This document shows positions 1-8,459 of a stretch of 43,805 nucleotides of DNA, piece by piece. The DNA comes from CAYVKM01 sp964452045 (GTDB lineage Bacteria > Calditrichota > Calditrichia > RBG-13-44-9), in the NCBI GenBank assembly GCA_964452045.1, contig CAYVKM010000022.1, forward strand, positions 1 through 43,805, given 5' to 3'. Made by a program: the position numbers and the translations under genes. Position 1 is the stretch's first letter; every line of letters begins with the position of its first letter. The notes under the pieces were generated by a model. It was not told the origin of the DNA. It did not search any database and saw nothing but the letters and a program-made list of their open reading frames with translations.

Positions 1-623
1 GCCAGGAAATCCAGGCCAATTGTTCTGGCTGCCTCTATGCTGGCAGAGAGCGGTGCCCCAAATTCTACCTGATCACTGGTATAATTACTGTGATAGTGGA
101 AATCCCCCCAATACCAGCCTTCTTCTTTTGGTAGAGTGTCTTCCGAGATCCGGATCTCAAATGGAGGATGGGGAATACCCCGATAATTATCCTGAACAAG
201 TTGATGTACTCTTTTTCGGGAATCCCGGCAGTTGAGCCGGGCATTAATCCGGTATTCGCCTGCCGCTGGAAAATTGTTCGGATCTAACCAGAATGTTTCG
301 CTATAAAATGATTCTTTTACTTCGAGGTCCAGATTTAATTCAACCACTTTCTCTTCCTGGGTATGGGAGTTTACGATTGTAATTCTTAACGATAGCAACC
401 AGACCGGAAAATGATCCGCATCCTTTATGAACAGAAAAAGTGGCACAGGTGTACCTTTTTGAGCCCGGATGGGAAGATCGAAGATAATCTCCGGTTCTTT
501 ACGATATAGCCTGCTGGGAAGAAAGGGAATCCGGTAATGAATCTCGGCATATCCAATAATGGGAAGCAGGAAGAAGATGCCCAGAGAAATATATTGAATA
601 ATCGGATATAAGGAATTGTCCAT
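1..623 (-). CDS. PHP-domain metallohydrolase (CehA/McbA-like), partial at window edge
   Basis: The frame opens at an ATG at 623-621 and stays open for 207 codons to the window edge, so the C-terminal part is missing. The N-terminus (MDNSLYPIIQYISLGIFFLL) is a hydrophobic anchor. A beta-rich stretch follows, and near residues 170-180 comes the sequence WGDFHYHSNYTSD. This matches the first metal-binding H-x-H-S motif of PHP phosphoesterases, in the form seen in CehA/McbA-like proteins. Members of that family hydrolyse phosphoester or related bonds with a multi-metal centre; the substrate here is unknown. The gene lies 114 bp downstream of the histidine kinase gene on the same strand and may be its transcriptional neighbour. 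There is no clear Shine-Dalgarno sequence. An in-frame stop lies five codons upstream, which supports this start. The family assignment rests on one motif, because the rest of the domain is outside the window. Confidence 0.72.
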   Translation of the reverse strand, partial: MDNSLYPIIQYISLGIFFLLPIIGYAEIHYRIPFLPSRLYRKEPEIIFDLPIRAQKGTPVPLFLFIKDADHFPVWLLSLRITIVNSHTQEEKVVELNLDLEVKESFYSETFWLDPNNFPAAGEYRINARLNCRDSRKRVHQLVQDNYRGIPHPPFEIRISEDTLPKEEGWYWGDFHYHSNYTSDQVEFGAPLSASIEAARTIGLDFL

Positions 624-710
624 ACACTTAAGGAATTAATAATACCTGGTTACAGAATTTTAAGCAAATAAGTTAAGGGAAAGAAGCCCGATCGCCAAAT
701 TAATTATTGA

Positions 711-729
711 AACCGGTCTGGGTCCGGTT
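711..729 (-). terminator. Possible weak terminator hairpin after the histidine kinase gene
   Basis: The inverted repeat AACCGG/CCGGTT is separated by 7 nt, just downstream of the kinase stop codon in its direction of transcription. An A/T-rich stretch follows, but there is no uninterrupted T run. It could attenuate or end the operon before the PHP gene. Confidence 0.3.
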
Positions 730-737
730 AAATCCTG

Positions 738-2045
738 TTAACTTCTGGGAAGCCAGATTATCACACTCGTTCCTTGGTCACTTTTACTCCGGATTTCTAT
801 TTCACCCCCCATTCTTCGGATCAATTGTCTGGTAATGGCCAGTCCCAGACCGCTTCCGGCGGCTTTGGTGGAATAGAACGGATCGAAGATTTTTTCCCGG
901 TCCTGATCAGGGATACCCTGACCCTGATCCACCACTTCCAGCCGGATTCTTTTTGAACCTTCCTCCCCAACCCGAAGGATTACAGGAGCGTCATCAGATG
1001 ATGCATCCCGGGCATTCTTTAAAAGATTCAGCAAAATCTGGCGCAGCGCATCGGGATCTACCTGAACAGCCGGCAAATCGGACTGGATCTCCGGATTTAT
1101 ATGCTGATCGGGAATTCTTTTTACAAAATCCTGAATAAAATCCTGCAGTTGAATGGGTTCCGGATTTAACGGTCTGTGTTTGGCAAACTGCAGAAAATCT
1201 TCCACCAGACGATTCAGACGGTCGATCTCATCCGGAATAAAGGTTAACATTTCATCGGAAGTATCGGCATAACGCTTTTGCAGTACTTCGGCGGTGGTTT
1301 TCATGATGCTGAGTGGATTCCGGATTTCATGGGCAACCGAAGCCGCCATTTCTCCCAGTTGCGCCAGTCGCTGTTGCTCTTTCATCCGGTCCTCCACCAC
1401 AAACAACCGGCGAGTGGCGACCAGGATGAGGGCCGAAAACAGAATCAAAATAATCAAACCCCCGGCTCCGATGTACAGCGTTCCGGTCTCGAAATCATGC
1501 AGGGTGGAGAAAAACTGCAGGGGTGCATCAATCACCAGGATGGCAACCGGTTCTTCGAAATCGTTGAGAACCGGAAAGTAGGCCGATAGAAAATATTGCC
1601 TGCCGCTCTTCACTAGCGCCGGGTCAGGGGTAAGACCCTGGGAAGCCTTCAGCAGCAGATCGCGTTGGATAGGGAAGGTCATCAGAGAATCACCAATCCG
1701 AAAGTTTAGCCGATAATCCACCAGCATCCGGCCGCTGGGATCCAGTAGAATAATATTTTCAAGATCATTACTTATTTTTAATTCATAGAGCAATTGCTGA
1801 TAGAAAAGGGCAGTGGGGGTATTTTCGTTGCCCGGCAAAAGATTCTCCAGGTCATTGCCATTGATTAATTTTACGCTGGCCTGGCCGACATGCAAAAATT
1901 GCTTCTTCAAAGCGCTGGTTAGATCCGATTTTAATCCCTGCAGGAAAAACCAACCCAGGAAGTTCAAACCGGCAAGCGCGATCAATCCGATTAAGATGAC
2001 CACATAGATAAATTTTCGTTGAATAAATTGATCGGGTTTAATCAT
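738..2045 (-). CDS. Membrane-bound sensor histidine kinase
   Basis: A two-component sensor kinase of 435 residues from the ATG at 2045. The frame stays open upstream to 2207, but that extension is low-complexity and lies inside the preceding NYN gene, so the start overlapping the NYN stop codon by 8 nt is preferred. Membrane segments lie at about residues 14-36 and 190-212 and enclose an extracytoplasmic domain of about 150 residues that could be Cache-like. The HisKA motif VAHEIRNPLS has its phospho-acceptor His near residue 239. The HATPase domain follows, with an N box (LLNLLKNARDA, about 344), G1 (DQGQGIP, about 375) and G2 (GSGLGL, about 400). The arrangement resembles NtrB/ZraS-type kinases. 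No response regulator gene is visible in the window, so the partner and signal are unknown. Translational coupling to the NYN gene is likely. Confidence 0.88.
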   Translation of the reverse strand: MIKPDQFIQRKFIYVVILIGLIALAGLNFLGWFFLQGLKSDLTSALKKQFLHVGQASVKLINGNDLENLLPGNENTPTALFYQQLLYELKISNDLENIILLDPSGRMLVDYRLNFRIGDSLMTFPIQRDLLLKASQGLTPDPALVKSGRQYFLSAYFPVLNDFEEPVAILVIDAPLQFFSTLHDFETGTLYIGAGGLIILILFSALILVATRRLFVVEDRMKEQQRLAQLGEMAASVAHEIRNPLSIMKTTAEVLQKRYADTSDEMLTFIPDEIDRLNRLVEDFLQFAKHRPLNPEPIQLQDFIQDFVKRIPDQHINPEIQSDLPAVQVDPDALRQILLNLLKNARDASSDDAPVILRVGEEGSKRIRLEVVDQGQGIPDQDREKIFDPFYSTKAAGSGLGLAITRQLIRRMGGEIEIRSKSDQGTSVIIWLPRS

Positions 2046-2541
2046 TTTTTGATTTTTTCTGGTTAAAAATCTCCAGCCACTCTTTGACCTCCTTGTCGCT
2101 GAGGGACCGGTCCTGTTCTTCTCTGGTTCGGCCAGTTTTTGATTTTGACTCTTGTTTAAGCCGGATGCTTCGCCAGAATTCTTTGGATTCGCGGACCTTT
2201 GCGCCATGATCTTTAGCAGTAAACTGAATTTCTCTATCCGAAGTCACTACTTCTACTTGGACTGGTGATGGATCTTTTCGGATCAGTTCCTGGATAACCT
2301 GGTCTGCTTTTTTTCTGCCCTTTGAAAACACGGTCCGTATTCTCCCGGATGAAACCGGAATATTTTTTACCTCAGATCGGCCATCGAAAATGACAATAAT
2401 CTGCGATTCTTTTATCTGCCGGGAGGAGTTCAATACTCTGAGGAGATGTTCCCGCTGACCCTCAAGATCCAGATTCTTGGGAAAGTCCTCTTTTACCGCA
2501 AGTATTAAATTATATCCATCGATAATGATTCTATCTGCCAT
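2038..2541 (-). CDS. YacP-like NYN-domain ribonuclease
   Basis: A 167-residue protein of the NYN/PIN-like family related to YacP (Rae1), which in Bacillus subtilis is a ribosome-associated endoribonuclease. The acidic residues expected for the metal centre are visible: D8 in IIIDGYNLI, D53 in VIFDG, D80 in KKADQVI and D102 in VVTSDREI. The last 40 residues are a charged Lys/Glu-rich tail, probably disordered. The ATG at 2541 lies 25 bp downstream of the hpnE stop codon, and the 3' end overlaps the histidine kinase start by 8 nt, so all three genes are probably co-transcribed. The family call is firm from the motifs. The RNA target, and any link with squalene synthesis, are not shown by the sequence. 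Confidence 0.85.
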   Translation of the reverse strand: MADRIIIDGYNLILAVKEDFPKNLDLEGQREHLLRVLNSSRQIKESQIIVIFDGRSEVKNIPVSSGRIRTVFSKGRKKADQVIQELIRKDPSPVQVEVVTSDREIQFTAKDHGAKVRESKEFWRSIRLKQESKSKTGRTREEQDRSLSDKEVKEWLEIFNQKKSKND

Positions 2542-2566
2542 ATTGATTTTTGTTTTATTTTTGGCT

Positions 2567-3916
2567 TCAGATTGTTTTTACTTCCTGCCGGATAATACTC
2601 TCCATTGCCAATCGACCACTGACAATTGCCCCTTCGATGGTGGCCGGTAATCCGGTCTCGATCCAATCACCCGCCAGGAAAAGATTTGGTATAGCAGTTT
2701 TAGTTCCGGGCCGCTGGCTTATTGATGATGGTGTCTGGGCAATGGTTGCCCGTTTCTCTTTAATGATCTTATATTTTAAAAGTCTATGGGTGCTATCAAA
2801 CCTGATCCCCAAATGGTTCAAAAGCTCACCCGATACCATTTCGATTATTTCTTCTCCGGATTTATCCGCCCAGAGATTAGCACCGCTGATCACCAGAGCA
2901 TAACCATAATCGGTCTGACTTGTAGCTTTGTGAGGATGAGGAAACATCCACTGCAGGGGAGAATCGATAAAAGCTATCGGAAAGTCAACCTCAATTGAGC
3001 GGTCTAAAAATATGTTGATGGTCATGATAGGATTGTATTCAAATTTGTCAAGGCCGGTTATTGAATTCCGAATCACAACATCCCCACTGTTTTCCAGGAT
3101 TGCTTGCAGGGCAAACGGCGGAACAGTAGAAATGATCCACGGTGCATTGAATTCGCCCTTCGAGGTCACAACTTCTTGGGTACGACCCCCTTTAAATCTA
3201 ATTTTCTCGGTTGTAGTTAGATAATGGACCTCCCCTCCCTGCGTTTTGATAAATTTCTCTGCTGGTATAATGAATATTTCTCCTAACCAACTTTTGGGGA
3301 GGACGAGCCGGGCATTTTGCCGGGAGTGAAAAAAGGACTTAGAAACTGCCTGTTTTAGCAGAAAAGCAGAGCCTTTTTCAACCGGGGCATTTAAAATGGA
3401 ATAAGCCAGAGGTTGCCACAACAACTTTTGGATTTTGGCAGATTGTCCTGTGTACACCAACCACTCCTGAATGGTCATTCGCTTTAGTTCTTCAGAACTC
3501 AACCTGGAATTCCGCCAGATGAAATGCAAAAGTTCAGAAAAACGTGCTCCGGTGAATTTCTTTTTTAAAAATAAAGGCAGGAAAAAGTGAAATGGTGCCG
3601 GGAGCGGAAATGATCTGAATAATAGCTTTGTCCCATCTTTTTTGCTAAAGTTGGCCTGGAATTTTTTTTGATAGATGATCTGATCTTCTGATCCAATTGT
3701 CTCTATGAACCTGATTGTATCCTCATACGCCGCCGAAAGCACATGCTGACCGTTGTCTATCTCCCGACCAATATCAGGAGCGTAAAAAGACCGCACTCGT
3801 CCACCCAGGTGCTTATTCTTTTCCAGAATAATTGGCCGGAATCCATGCTGTATGGCCTGCACGGCTGCAGACAAACCGGCCAAGCCACCCCCGATGATGA
3901 TCACATCCCTATCCAT
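2567..3916 (-). CDS. hpnE: Hydroxysqualene dehydroxylase HpnE
   Basis: An FAD-dependent amine-oxidase-fold enzyme of 449 residues, the usual length for HpnE. In the HpnCDE pathway it reduces hydroxysqualene to squalene. The N-terminus DVIIIGGGLAGLSAAVQA (residues 4-21) is the dinucleotide-binding fold. ILEKNKHLGGRVRSF and DNGQHVLSAAYEDTI are typical of the HpnE/carotenoid-desaturase group. The C-terminal FAD motif LAGDWIETGLPATIEGA lies near residues 410-430. The ATG at 3916 is used. The gene lies downstream of hpnD after a 208-bp gap and is followed after 25 bp by the NYN gene. The neighbouring hpnC and hpnD decide between HpnE and a carotenoid desaturase. No squalene-hopene cyclase gene is in the window, so the end product (hopanoid or other triterpene) is unknown. 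Confidence 0.92.
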   Translation of the reverse strand: MDRDVIIIGGGLAGLSAAVQAIQHGFRPIILEKNKHLGGRVRSFYAPDIGREIDNGQHVLSAAYEDTIRFIETIGSEDQIIYQKKFQANFSKKDGTKLLFRSFPLPAPFHFFLPLFLKKKFTGARFSELLHFIWRNSRLSSEELKRMTIQEWLVYTGQSAKIQKLLWQPLAYSILNAPVEKGSAFLLKQAVSKSFFHSRQNARLVLPKSWLGEIFIIPAEKFIKTQGGEVHYLTTTEKIRFKGGRTQEVVTSKGEFNAPWIISTVPPFALQAILENSGDVVIRNSITGLDKFEYNPIMTINIFLDRSIEVDFPIAFIDSPLQWMFPHPHKATSQTDYGYALVISGANLWADKSGEEIIEMVSGELLNHLGIRFDSTHRLLKYKIIKEKRATIAQTPSSISQRPGTKTAIPNLFLAGDWIETGLPATIEGAIVSGRLAMESIIRQEVKTI

Positions 3917-4088
3917 TAATTGATTTCCGGCTGAAAATGGGAGAGTTTAATATTGCCAAAGTTATTCACCTATTTTTTGAATCTAAAATAATATAACTGG
4001 CGTCAGAAAGAAAATTGGAATGATAATTATTAAGGAAGTGAAAAATCTAGACTCTTAATATTATAGAAGTTTTTGGATAAATTTTTTA

Positions 4089-4106
4089 CTTTGTGGCTTT
4101 GTGTGA
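4089..4106. repeat. Single arm of a dispersed CTTTGTG repeat
   Basis: The 18-nt sequence CTTTGTGGCTTTGTGTGA sits between hpnE and hpnD. It matches, with one mismatch, the right arm of the inverted-repeat element at 32051-32167. No convincing left arm is seen here, so it may be a solo or decayed copy. Confidence 0.45.
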
Positions 4107-4124
4107 TAAGAAGAGTTTTTCTGG

Positions 4125-4961
4125 TTAAATGCTCAGGACAGCCTCGGTAATCAGGGTCCGGAAAGCGATGGAGATTTTGACCAGGTTGGGAATTTCGTGT
4201 TTATGCTGCAGCACGTCAAAATTGTTCTTTTGCAGAGTTTTCAGCAGATGATAGTAGATGTTTTTCATAATCTGCGAGGGGATCATATTTCGTCGCTCGC
4301 TGTCCGGGAGCAGGGCGGCAGCCTTGTGATAAAATGAATAGGCCCGGTCGTACTGGTGCTGCATCAGATTTAGAAATGGATCGGTTATTTTACCTTTCAG
4401 AATATCTTTGACATTTACCCCAAAATTTTCCAGATCCTGTTCCGGTAAATAAACCCGGCCCATTTTTGCGTCCACACCAACATCCCGCATGATATTGGTC
4501 AGTTGCAACGCGATGCCCAAGTTAACCGCATATTCCTTCACCCGTTCATCCCGGTAGCCGAAAATCTGGATACTCATTAGGCCAACCACAGAAGCCACCC
4601 GGTAACAGTAAGTGATCAGATCGTCAATCGAGCCGAATTGCACGGAATTGAGATCCATCCGGACACCCTTGATCAGTTCCAGAAAATAGTCCAGGGGGAT
4701 CCGGAATCTGTCTGCTATTTTCCAGACCTTGTCGAATCGGGTATGGCTCTGGTTATTGAATTGCCGGAAGAGTTCATTTTCCCAGTAATCCAAGGTTTTT
4801 TGCTTTTTAGATTGCGATTCCTCGCTGTCGGCAATATCATCGGTTTGCCGGCAAAAGGAGTAAAGGGTATAGATGGCATCCCGCTTTTCTTTGGGGAGTA
4901 CCGAGAAAGCATAATAAAAATTGCTCTTGCTATTCTTAGTAATTGTTTTTTCTTTACTCAT
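4125..4961 (-). CDS. hpnD: Presqualene diphosphate synthase HpnD
   Basis: A trans-isoprenyl diphosphate synthase of 278 residues. HpnD condenses two farnesyl diphosphates to presqualene diphosphate, the first step towards squalene. The N-terminal SNFYYAFSVLPKEKRDAIY is a hallmark of HpnD. The first aspartate-rich motif is DDIAD (D41, D42, D45). The second, RDVGVD, lies near residue 160 after LTNIM. Both bind Mg-diphosphate. The start codon overlaps the hpnC stop codon by 8 nt, so translation is probably coupled. HpnD is told from HpnC by the SNFYYAF motif, whereas HpnC carries HYENFPVAS. Confidence 0.93.
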   Translation of the reverse strand: MSKEKTITKNSKSNFYYAFSVLPKEKRDAIYTLYSFCRQTDDIADSEESQSKKQKTLDYWENELFRQFNNQSHTRFDKVWKIADRFRIPLDYFLELIKGVRMDLNSVQFGSIDDLITYCYRVASVVGLMSIQIFGYRDERVKEYAVNLGIALQLTNIMRDVGVDAKMGRVYLPEQDLENFGVNVKDILKGKITDPFLNLMQHQYDRAYSFYHKAAALLPDSERRNMIPSQIMKNIYYHLLKTLQKNNFDVLQHKHEIPNLVKISIAFRTLITEAVLSI

Positions 4962-5793
4962 TCAGGTTACCCATAAACGACTTTGACGCCAGTCGGGCCC
5001 AATCCTTCTTGGAAAGAGTTGGTCGATAATATAATATTTTTTCCGGATTTTTGTGTACTTTTTTTAAAATCTCTCGTCCACCGGCAACGGTGAGCCGGAG
5101 TTCATATTTTAATCTGCCCTCAACCTGGTTCAGAAGTGGTAATCCTTTGGCATAGAGGGATTTTGTCTTTTTGAAAAGTTCAGAGAGCACCAGGGCGAAT
5201 TCAACCGAAAACTTGCGTTCAAAGACCTCTTCTTCAATCAAATGAAAACGGTTCAGGATATCCAGAGGGATGTAAAGTCGGTTTTTCTCCAGATCCACGG
5301 AAAGATCCTGCCAGAAGTTGGTCAGTTGCAGGGCGGTGGTAATCCGGTCTGCCCTTTTCATTAAATCTTCCGATCGATAGCCAAAAATCCATAGCACAAT
5401 TCTTCCCACCGGATTGGCAGAAAAGTGACAGTAATGCAGGAGTTCATCAAAATTCAGGAATCGGTTTTTATCCAGATCCATCAAAAAGGCGGTCAGCAGA
5501 TCGTCCAGCCATTCTACCGGCAATTGAAATTTTTCAATAGTATCCGCAAGCGCCTGAAAAATCGGATGGGAAAATTCTCCCTCCACACAACGAAACAACT
5601 GATCACGCCAGTCCAATATTTTATCCCGATCTTTCAGTTCATCAGAAAAATCATCGGCGGTGCGGGCGAAGGCATAGACCGCAGCGATATGTTTTCTGAA
5701 ACCGGATGGAATAAAAAAAGAGGCCACCGGAAAATTCTCATAATGAGCCCGGGTGATTTCCAGACAATGTTTATAGGATTCTTCTAATTGCAT
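4954..5793 (-). CDS. hpnC: Hydroxysqualene synthase HpnC
   Basis: A squalene/phytoene-synthase-family protein of 279 residues. HpnC converts presqualene diphosphate to hydroxysqualene, which HpnE then reduces. HYENFPVASFFIP (residues 18-29) is the HpnC signature. The aspartate-rich motifs are DDFSD (D47, D48, D51) and QDLSVD near residue 160. The start is an ATG at 5793, and the end overlaps hpnD by 8 nt. The order hpnC-hpnD-hpnE is the standard operon arrangement in hopanoid or squalene producers. The ABC ATPase gene upstream ends 39 bp before this start, so the operon probably extends further upstream. Confidence 0.93.
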   Translation of the reverse strand: MQLEESYKHCLEITRAHYENFPVASFFIPSGFRKHIAAVYAFARTADDFSDELKDRDKILDWRDQLFRCVEGEFSHPIFQALADTIEKFQLPVEWLDDLLTAFLMDLDKNRFLNFDELLHYCHFSANPVGRIVLWIFGYRSEDLMKRADRITTALQLTNFWQDLSVDLEKNRLYIPLDILNRFHLIEEEVFERKFSVEFALVLSELFKKTKSLYAKGLPLLNQVEGRLKYELRLTVAGGREILKKVHKNPEKILYYRPTLSKKDWARLASKSFMGNLNE

Positions 5794-5832
5794 TTTGATT
5801 ATTGATTAATGACTTCAATATATATCGGGATT

Positions 5833-6846
5833 TTATTTGGATACATGAATCCCCTGATCTTTGAGCAGCGGAAACCAGCATCGGTGTTGATGTAAATTTT
5901 CCAGTTTGGATACCGGTGGTGACTCCCGGGTACATTTTTCCCGGGCGTAGGGACAGCGGGGATGAAATTTGCATCCCGAGGGATAATTTGCCGGGGATGG
6001 CACCTGTCCGGGTATTTCAGTTAATTGTCCCCGTTTTCTATCCAGCCGGGGAATGGAATTCAATAACAGGTGGGTGTACGGATGAACAGGGTGGGCAAAG
6101 AGCTGTTCCAGACTGGTGTACTCAATCATCTCGCCGGCATACATCACCAATACATCGTCGCAGATTTCCGAAATGAGTCCCAGATCATGGCTGATGAAAA
6201 TAATTGACATATTTCGCTCACGCTGCAATTGTTTAAGCAGTTCGATTATCTGGACCTGAATAGTGACGTCCAGAGCGGTGGTCGGCTCATCGGCAATTAA
6301 CAATCGTGGATTTCCGGCCAGGGCCATGGCAATCATTACCCGCTGCTGGAGTCCGCCGGAAAGCTGATGTGGATAATGCTGGAAACGCACCTCTGGCGAA
6401 GGAATCCCTACCTGATGAAAGAGTTCAATTGTCTGTTGATCAGCTTCCTCTTTCCGGATTCCCTGGTGAATGATCAATACTTCACTTACCTGATTTCCCA
6501 CTGTGAGCACCGGATTTAAGGCGCTCAAGGCTTCCTGGAAGATATAGGAAATTCCGCTGCCCCGGATTCGGCGAAGACTATCCCGGGACATTTCCCACAG
6601 ATTTTCTTCTTCAAATTGTACATCACCTTTAAGATAGTATATAGGGGGCTGGGGCAGGAGTCTGGTAAGACTTAAACAAGTGACTGTTTTACCGGAGCCA
6701 CTTTCACCAACGATTCCCAGTACCTTACTTTGTTTCACCGTAAAAGCTATGTTACGAATAAGCGGATGCCGACCCTCCTCGCTTAACACATCCAGCGAAA
6801 GATTGCGGACAGCGAGTAAATTTTTGTCTTTATTTTGAGTATGCAT
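5833..6846 (-). CDS. OppD/DppD-type peptide ABC transporter ATPase (solitary)
   Basis: A 337-residue ATPase of the oligopeptide/dipeptide import family (OppD/DppD), which powers uptake through a separate permease pair. Walker A is GESGSGKT (residues 47-54), the signature motif is LSGGLQQR (about 162-169) and Walker B is LLIADEPTTALD. The C-terminal oligopeptide-transporter extension is present, with HPVHPYTHLLLNSIPRL and the cysteine-containing GCKFHPRCPYAREKC. The ATG at 6846 is preferred over an adjoining in-frame TTG at 6849. It starts 7 bp after the cdsA stop codon. No permease, binding protein or partner ATPase (OppF) is nearby, so the gene is either an orphan or its partners lie elsewhere. 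Its place between cdsA and hpnC is unusual. Confidence 0.9.
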   Translation of the reverse strand: MHTQNKDKNLLAVRNLSLDVLSEEGRHPLIRNIAFTVKQSKVLGIVGESGSGKTVTCLSLTRLLPQPPIYYLKGDVQFEEENLWEMSRDSLRRIRGSGISYIFQEALSALNPVLTVGNQVSEVLIIHQGIRKEEADQQTIELFHQVGIPSPEVRFQHYPHQLSGGLQQRVMIAMALAGNPRLLIADEPTTALDVTIQVQIIELLKQLQRERNMSIIFISHDLGLISEICDDVLVMYAGEMIEYTSLEQLFAHPVHPYTHLLLNSIPRLDRKRGQLTEIPGQVPSPANYPSGCKFHPRCPYAREKCTRESPPVSKLENLHQHRCWFPLLKDQGIHVSK

Positions 6847-6853
6847 CAAATGT

Positions 6854-7687
6854 TCAGGGTCTTAGGCTATAAAACAAAAGGTAAAATATGGGTGAAACAA
6901 AAATTAGCGAATCGAAACGATCGAAAAAGCCACCATGACCGGGAAGGATTGTTGAAGTATCTTTAACCCCGGCGTCTCGCTTGAAACGGGATTCAACCAA
7001 ATCTCCAATCTGACCAAATATCCCAACGACTAATCCGGATAACCAGAACATTTTTGGTGCGATCCCGGGAAGCCAGAGCGGACCAAAAACAACGAAGATC
7101 AGAATGCCACCCAGTAAACCAAAAATTGCCCCTTCAATTGTTTTATTGGGGCTGGTTACCGGGGCAAGCTTATGCTTACCCAGTAGCCTGCCGCCAAAAT
7201 AAGCAAAGGTATCGCACACCCAGATACTTACCCAGAGCAGTACCATAAATTTTCCTCCGGAATAGATATCATCAGTTGTGTGCTGCCAAAGGGCAAAATT
7301 TTGCCTGAATTCGATCAATGTTACCAGAAATAAAGATATATATGCAATCCCGGCAATAGTGACCATAGAGTTTAGTGAAGTTTCCGGCGGGGTTATTTTC
7401 AGGTGGCGGAGCAGGATAACGAAAATTGAGATCAGAAAAACATTCATGGTTACTTCCCAGGAAAACCAGTGTGCGGAGAGGAGGATTAATGTGGAAAGTA
7501 TTAGCGCTAAAAAACGATAGGGATGTTTTTGTTTATGCCGGGTCATAGTATTGAATTCCCATAGCGAGAATCCATTAATGATTAACAGGAGTACCAGAAA
7601 ATAATATCCTCCCAGGTAACTCAAAATCAGAATGAGCGGGATTCCCCAGAGTGCCATTAATACGCGTTTTAGCAATTCCTTCACCAT
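6854..7687 (-). CDS. cdsA: Phosphatidate cytidylyltransferase CdsA
   Basis: An integral membrane enzyme of 277 residues that makes CDP-diacylglycerol from phosphatidic acid and CTP, the branch point of phospholipid synthesis. About seven hydrophobic segments are visible. The C-terminal CDS signature is intact: SRFKRDAGVKDTSTILPGHG, followed by GFFDRFDS. VTSPNKTIEGAIFG, the usual upstream conserved loop, is also present. The ATG at 7687 follows a G-rich stretch (CGGGGG) that may act as the ribosome binding site. It is the first gene of the minus-strand lipid run. In many bacteria cdsA follows uppS, but here the upstream neighbour is a RAYT region, so the ancestral context has been broken. Confidence 0.93.
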   Translation of the reverse strand: MVKELLKRVLMALWGIPLILILSYLGGYYFLVLLLIINGFSLWEFNTMTRHKQKHPYRFLALILSTLILLSAHWFSWEVTMNVFLISIFVILLRHLKITPPETSLNSMVTIAGIAYISLFLVTLIEFRQNFALWQHTTDDIYSGGKFMVLLWVSIWVCDTFAYFGGRLLGKHKLAPVTSPNKTIEGAIFGLLGGILIFVVFGPLWLPGIAPKMFWLSGLVVGIFGQIGDLVESRFKRDAGVKDTSTILPGHGGFFDRFDSLIFVSPIFYLLFYSLRP

Positions 7688-7885
7688 TACCCCCGTTTTA
7701 TTCTGTCAGTTAAACTCTTTTCAATTTTATTTTTTTCTGGTGGAAATAGGTTACGATTGCAATCCAAAGGCAGATCCCCGCCTTTTTCCAATAATTAAAT
7801 TATTCTATCTCTCTCTCGTTCGTTTAATATTCCCACCATAATTTTCTTCGTTTTCTGGGTGTGTAATTAAAATCATTCAGGAAAA

Positions 7886-7968
7886 GTCCCGTAGGGACAA
7901 ATCAATATAACCAGGCAATTCATTGCCGGGCAAATGAATCGCAAAACACAGTTCGTCCCATGGGGACG
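7886..7968. repeat. Left three-hairpin REP-like unit of the RAYT
   Basis: Three short palindromes lie in 83 nt just downstream of the RAYT stop codon: GTCCC-gta-GGGAC (7886-7898), GGCAAT-tc-ATTGCC (7914-7927) and CGTCCC-atg-GGGACG (7954-7968). The outer two share the CCC/GGG core and the middle one differs. The same layout is found on the other side of the gene. These resemble the REP/BIME substrates of RAYT proteins. Confidence 0.7.
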
Positions 7969-7975
7969 ATTGAAT

Positions 7976-8428
7976 TCAGCCCCATATATAGCGCTCGTCA
8001 TATTCAACATCATATTTTCTCAAAAACGCGATATATTCTTCCTGAAATGTCTTTTTTCGATGGTGTTCATTCTGTCCCAGGATATAGGCGATGGTATTTT
8101 CTACTTGTGAAACGCTCACACTAAACGCGCCATACCCTTCCTGCCATTTAAATTTTTTGAGTGTTGGAAATGTATTATGCACCCATTTTGATGAACCACC
8201 CTTAATTAATTGAATTGCCTTCGCTATTGGCAATGTAGGTGGCAGCGAGACTAACAGATGAACATGATCTTCAACTCCACCAATGGCAAGCGCCTTCATA
8301 TTATTTTCCCTGGCAATTCCTCCCATATAAGGATATAACCTTTCCTGTAATTTGCCTGTAATGATTTTCTCTCGATTTTTTGTGCTGAAAATATAATGAA
8401 TTAGAATGTTGGTGTATGAATTCGCCAT
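7976..8428 (-). CDS. REP-associated tyrosine transposase (Y1, IS200/IS605-like)
   Basis: A 150-residue single-strand transposase of the Y1/HUH superfamily. The HUH metal motif is HVHLLV (H55, H57) after GGVED. The nucleophile is probably Y115 in NTIAYILGQNEHH, a spacing typical of IS200-like and RAYT proteins. The start is an ATG at 8428 with an AGGA ribosome binding site. The gene lacks a TnpB partner and classical IS ends. Instead it is flanked within 10 bp downstream and 32 bp upstream by three-hairpin palindromic units, which argues for a domesticated RAYT. RAYTs are thought to cut and spread REP sequences. The protein is full length with intact motifs, so it may be active. Confidence 0.88.
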   Translation of the reverse strand: MANSYTNILIHYIFSTKNREKIITGKLQERLYPYMGGIARENNMKALAIGGVEDHVHLLVSLPPTLPIAKAIQLIKGGSSKWVHNTFPTLKKFKWQEGYGAFSVSVSQVENTIAYILGQNEHHRKKTFQEEYIAFLRKYDVEYDERYIWG

Positions 8429-8459
8429 AATATTCCTAAGAATCGATCATTAATCAATC

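Noticed and set aside
2046..2207. N-terminal extension of the histidine kinase frame (54 codons)
   Set aside because: It lies wholly inside the NYN gene, has low-complexity sequence and ends just before a well-placed ATG that starts a typical membrane kinase.
5833..6846. ABC ATPase as a hopanoid-specific transporter (HpnN-type)
   Set aside because: The C-terminal peptide-transporter extension with conserved Cys shows it belongs to the OppD/DppD family; HpnN is an RND protein.
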